This document shows positions 61,422 through 64,000 of a stretch of DNA of 64,000 nucleotides, piece after piece. Under the pieces are notes generated by a model. It was not told where the DNA came from, did not search any database, and worked only from the letters and a program-made list of their open reading frames with translations. Within the stretch, counting starts at the first letter, position 1. Each line of letters starts with the position of its first letter. This stretch comes from Maea johnstoni (lineage: Eukaryota; Annelida; Polychaeta; Spionida; Magelonidae). The position numbers and the translations under genes are program-made. The stretch is from positions 8,229,231-8,293,230 of the forward strand of contig OZ012687.1 in the NCBI GenBank assembly GCA_963942565.1, in the 5' to 3' direction.

Positions 61422-61745
61422 GCTGAGTCCAGGGACTTAGCCAGGACTCATCCTACCTGTCTTTTGGACAGGTAGTTTCCTAAAAAACCTCCTGTTTGGA
61501 CAGGCAAAAAATTCTATGAAGATTCTTTTAATTTTGACTTTTAGGTTGTAATATAATAACCAAATATTTTCCTAACAAACCATCTTCTAGGACAGAGATG
61601 AGGTGTAAATTGCCCTTTTTGATACACTTGGCTATCAATTGTAGCTGATATAAGGATATGAAGTAGATTAGTAGCTAAATCTGGACAGGAAATTGCTGTT
61701 TTGGACAGGCATTTTTGAAATCCTGGCTAAGACCCTGGCTGAGTC
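61422..61745. mobile_element. hAT MITE, CTTAGCCAG family, complete
   Basis: Body 61430-61737 (308 bp). Left end CAGGGACTTAGCCAGGA, right end TCCTGGCTAAGACCCTG: near-perfect 17-bp inverted repeats. Identical 8-bp target duplications GCTGAGTC (61422-61429, 61738-61745). The interior carries several TTTGGACAGG motifs. Non-coding. Confidence 0.95.
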
Positions 61746-63200
61746 TGGTCCTCTTATGGGAGCCGAATGCATGATGTGGCTGGTCTTCATGAGAAAATCT
61801 AGCTGGGCTTCAAATCTTTTCATTACAGGTTCTTACCACTGAAATATGTCAGCTTCATTAACTACTTTACCTGCTTTTTGAACCATTCATGCCAGGAGAT
61901 TTGCTTCATAGGTGTAATCTAGATCTACAATGCTTGTCGAGATCTTCTGATGAGCATTCCCTGGACCTATGATACTTCTGCATGTAGCATTGTTTTAGAC
62001 CATAATAAGTACCTTTTATCAGGAAGATATAACATAAGTCTAGACAATAATAACCTCCTTGATCTATGATATGTCTAAAGATAATTTGAGTACAAACAGG
62101 AACTAAATAATTAAGTCTATACTTCCTGGTATAAAGCATAAATGCATATTTTTCTTCTCTAAATTAGGCTTTTATCAGAAAGATAATACCATCTTTTTTA
62201 TAATGCAAATTAATCAAGAATTCTGAAACTGATTACAAGAGGTGAAACCCTCCTTCTAGCCGTTAATGATTGGAGTTCTTGACAACTACTTTTGAAAAAA
62301 GTTAAGAATAAAGTATAAGTTCATAAATTCTTTAGTCTTGATCAACATTCCTTCAACTATATCATGAAACTTCCCTGAACAAAAATATATCTCCAAAATG
62401 GGCTGAAGTAGCGGCCTTATGGGGGGCTTTATAAGCAGGAATATGCTAAATGTAAAAGCACTTTTAATACTGTCTTAACATGCAGCCTGCCTATGCATCA
62501 ATCTTTACATATTTATGCCTGCTTAGTCTACCAAAATATTTTCCACCAGATATAAGGATCCTGCTACTGCATCCATACTGAGCGCTTAATTTCATATCAT
62601 TAAATAGGCGGACGTGACTCATTGACCATCAGAGCCCCCTATGGACAGCTTTGTCAACTACACTGGCAGCGCAATCTCAGAACTTCAAACAACGCTTGCT
62701 ATTCCAGTCCTTTGAAATTATCGATTTCCTTGCCAATATTTACAATCCCCAAACAGCTTAAGAGGTTGGGAGTAATTTCTCGTTCTATGTTGGGCTGCCG
62801 TGGGTATTCCCAACAGTGGCTGGCTTTCTATAAATAACTGAAATATTGTCAGGCAGGGCAGGAGAGATTAGTCCAAGCCATGTTCTGGTTCAGGTTCAAT
62901 TTTTAACCTCGATTTTTTTCTCTGACCTGACGAGGATTTTCTCGCAGTATCTCCCAGGCACTAGACAAGCCATCTTGAGAAGGTCAATCTATTCCTTATT
63001 TTCTGGAGTTGTCTTTTATTTAAATACTAGAGATAAAACAATAGCATGTTCTAATGGGTATTTGTAGTTTTGTCTTACAACATTCACAATACCTTATGCG
63101 AGGATAAAAATGCAATGATATATTTTTTCATGCAAAATGTTTACACATAGTGCTAAATAGTACATGAACTCCTAAATACAAATGAAGCAAATACAACAAA
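61746..63200. other. Unique sequence with family A fragments
   Basis: ACCATTCATGCCAGGAGA near 61882 is a family A left end; interior-like phrases follow to about 62140 without a right terminus. No gene recognised. Confidence 0.4.
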
Positions 63201-63206
63201 TCATGT

Positions 63207-63300
63207 CAGAATCTTGACCAGGAGTCAGAAAGTGGGTGCCCAAAAGAGACAATTGTGAAATTTAGGGGCATCCTATAATTCAAGGAAGACCAGCAGAAAA
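63207..63300. mobile_element. hAT MITE, CTTAGCCAG family, left-end fragment
   Basis: GAATCTTGACCAGGAGTCAG, GTGGGTGCCC and ATTGTGAAATTTAGGGGCAT follow the left ~85 bp of 63437-63752; the right part is missing. Confidence 0.65.
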
Positions 63301-63314
63301 AACATTAGAATTAT

Positions 63315-63775
63315 AAGTTCACATGAAAACCACCGTCTAACCTCAAGTCACTGGAAACTTTCCCACATGCACCCAGCCAGATTGGAACTCAGACATGGGT
63401 GAAAGACAGTGAGCAATCAATGGCAATGCTTTAGACCAGGATCTTAGCCAGAAGCTGGGTGCCTAAAATTGACCATTGTAAAATTTTGGGGTGTCCAAAT
63501 TTTATAGGGGGACCACAATATACTTGAATATACTGATTTCAACCATAAACCTGTTTATATTTATCAAAATAAGGCATGGTATCCTTATACAAGTTCATGG
63601 GAATTATATGACAATGAAATAATTCAATTATATGCTTGAGATTGACATTTTAAGAAATTCCACACAAAAAAATTTGGGTGTCCTGAGGGGGGGCTTTTTA
63701 AGGGTTTGGGTGTCCAAAAAGACACCCAGACGCCCTGCTGGCTAAGACCATGCTTTAGACAACTTATCCTTCAGA
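63315..63775 (-). mobile_element. tRNA-derived SINE split by a hAT MITE
   Basis: On the minus strand the head starts near 63775 (GTGTCTGAAGGATAAGTTGT, A-box region). It is interrupted by the MITE at 63437-63752, then resumes with GTCTAAAGCATTGCCATTG, GAGTTCCAATCTGGCTGGG (B-box region) and the body TTTCCAGTGACTTGAGG, GACGGTGGTTTTCATG. Head and body order match 29510-29745. Confidence 0.65.
63429..63760. mobile_element. hAT MITE, CTTAGCCAG family, complete
   Basis: Body 63437-63752 (316 bp). Left end CAGGATCTTAGCCAGAAGC, right end GCTGGCTAAGACCATG. Identical 8-bp target duplications CTTTAGAC (63429-63436, 63753-63760). The interior has GGGTGTCCAAA motifs near both ends. It is inserted in the SINE at 63315-63775. 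Confidence 0.95.
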
Positions 63776-64000
63776 CACTCTTTCTCTCAGATCAATAAAA
63801 TAGAGAAAATATATTCCAAGTAAGTGATTTGCAAAGTGTGGACTATTGGATGCATCAACAGGACAGCTAACATGATTTTTCCTGATCCTGGCAGTACGCT
63901 TCCACAAATGATCCCATTTAGTCAATCCAATCGATTTGTGAAGAGACCTATGATTCAATATATTGTGAGAGAAGTATCATTTACATATTTGTTTCGGACG

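Overview
This is non-coding, repeat-dense nuclear DNA from an animal, most likely an invertebrate. The signs are AT-rich unique sequence, long (TA)n and (GA)n microsatellites, many short DNA-transposon derivatives, tRNA-derived SINEs, and no operon-like or densely coding stretch. I cannot name the species. No complete protein-coding gene, rRNA or functional tRNA is visible. Most long open frames lie in simple repeats, satellites or transposon ends. Two short minus-strand segments (near 49.0 kb and 41.7 kb) have splice-like borders and may be exons, so the window could be a large intron or intergenic desert of a minus-strand gene. That is weakly supported.

The best-supported features are DNA transposon fossils. 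Several internally deleted families are flanked by TTAA and start CCC/end GGG, as piggyBac-type MITEs do. Family A has TTAA+CCCATTCATGCC ends (about eight near-complete copies plus fragments). Family B has TTAA+CCCTTTNATGCTGAG ends (four copies). A third element (57820-58635) has filled its interior with a ~93-bp tandem array. hAT elements are equally clear. One of 1302 bp (13271-14572) has an 8-bp target duplication and the remains of a transposase C-terminus, with a family B MITE inserted in it. Another of 1582 bp (53390-54971) carries an internal minisatellite and a transposase-like N-terminal peptide. A hAT MITE family with CTTAGCCAG-type ends has four copies with 8-bp duplications (50566, 59866, 61430, 63437). 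Two TA-flanked pogo/mariner-type MITEs (1908-2048, 38596-38802) and a 139-bp foldback (60-198) are also present.

Layout. 0-10 kb: foldback, MITEs, pyrimidine-rich repeats, an 84-bp satellite that keeps a 250-codon frame open, and compound microsatellites. 10-17 kb: a (GA)n tract with a 200-N assembly gap, a SINE, hAT elements, an exact 299-bp duplication, an acidic exon-like frame and CCAAT-bearing repeats. 17-32 kb: family A MITEs, trinucleotide runs, a likely cis-regulatory island at 20.86-21.18 kb, several 130-175-bp tandem arrays and two tRNA-SINE heads. 32-48 kb: a ~565-bp (TA)n tract, a nine-copy 104-bp array with an invariant hairpin, a pogo-type MITE and more family A copies. 48-64 kb: the possible exon at 49.0 kb, hAT MITEs, the large hAT element, the MITE-derived array, and a hAT MITE inside the A box of a SINE.

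Signals that may still function are sequence motifs. Four RFX-type X-boxes occur at 21090, 27796, 32633 and 59643, two of them perfect palindromes. The first sits beside a paired homeodomain site and an AP-1 site. No retroviral, LTR or Polinton-like element was recognised.
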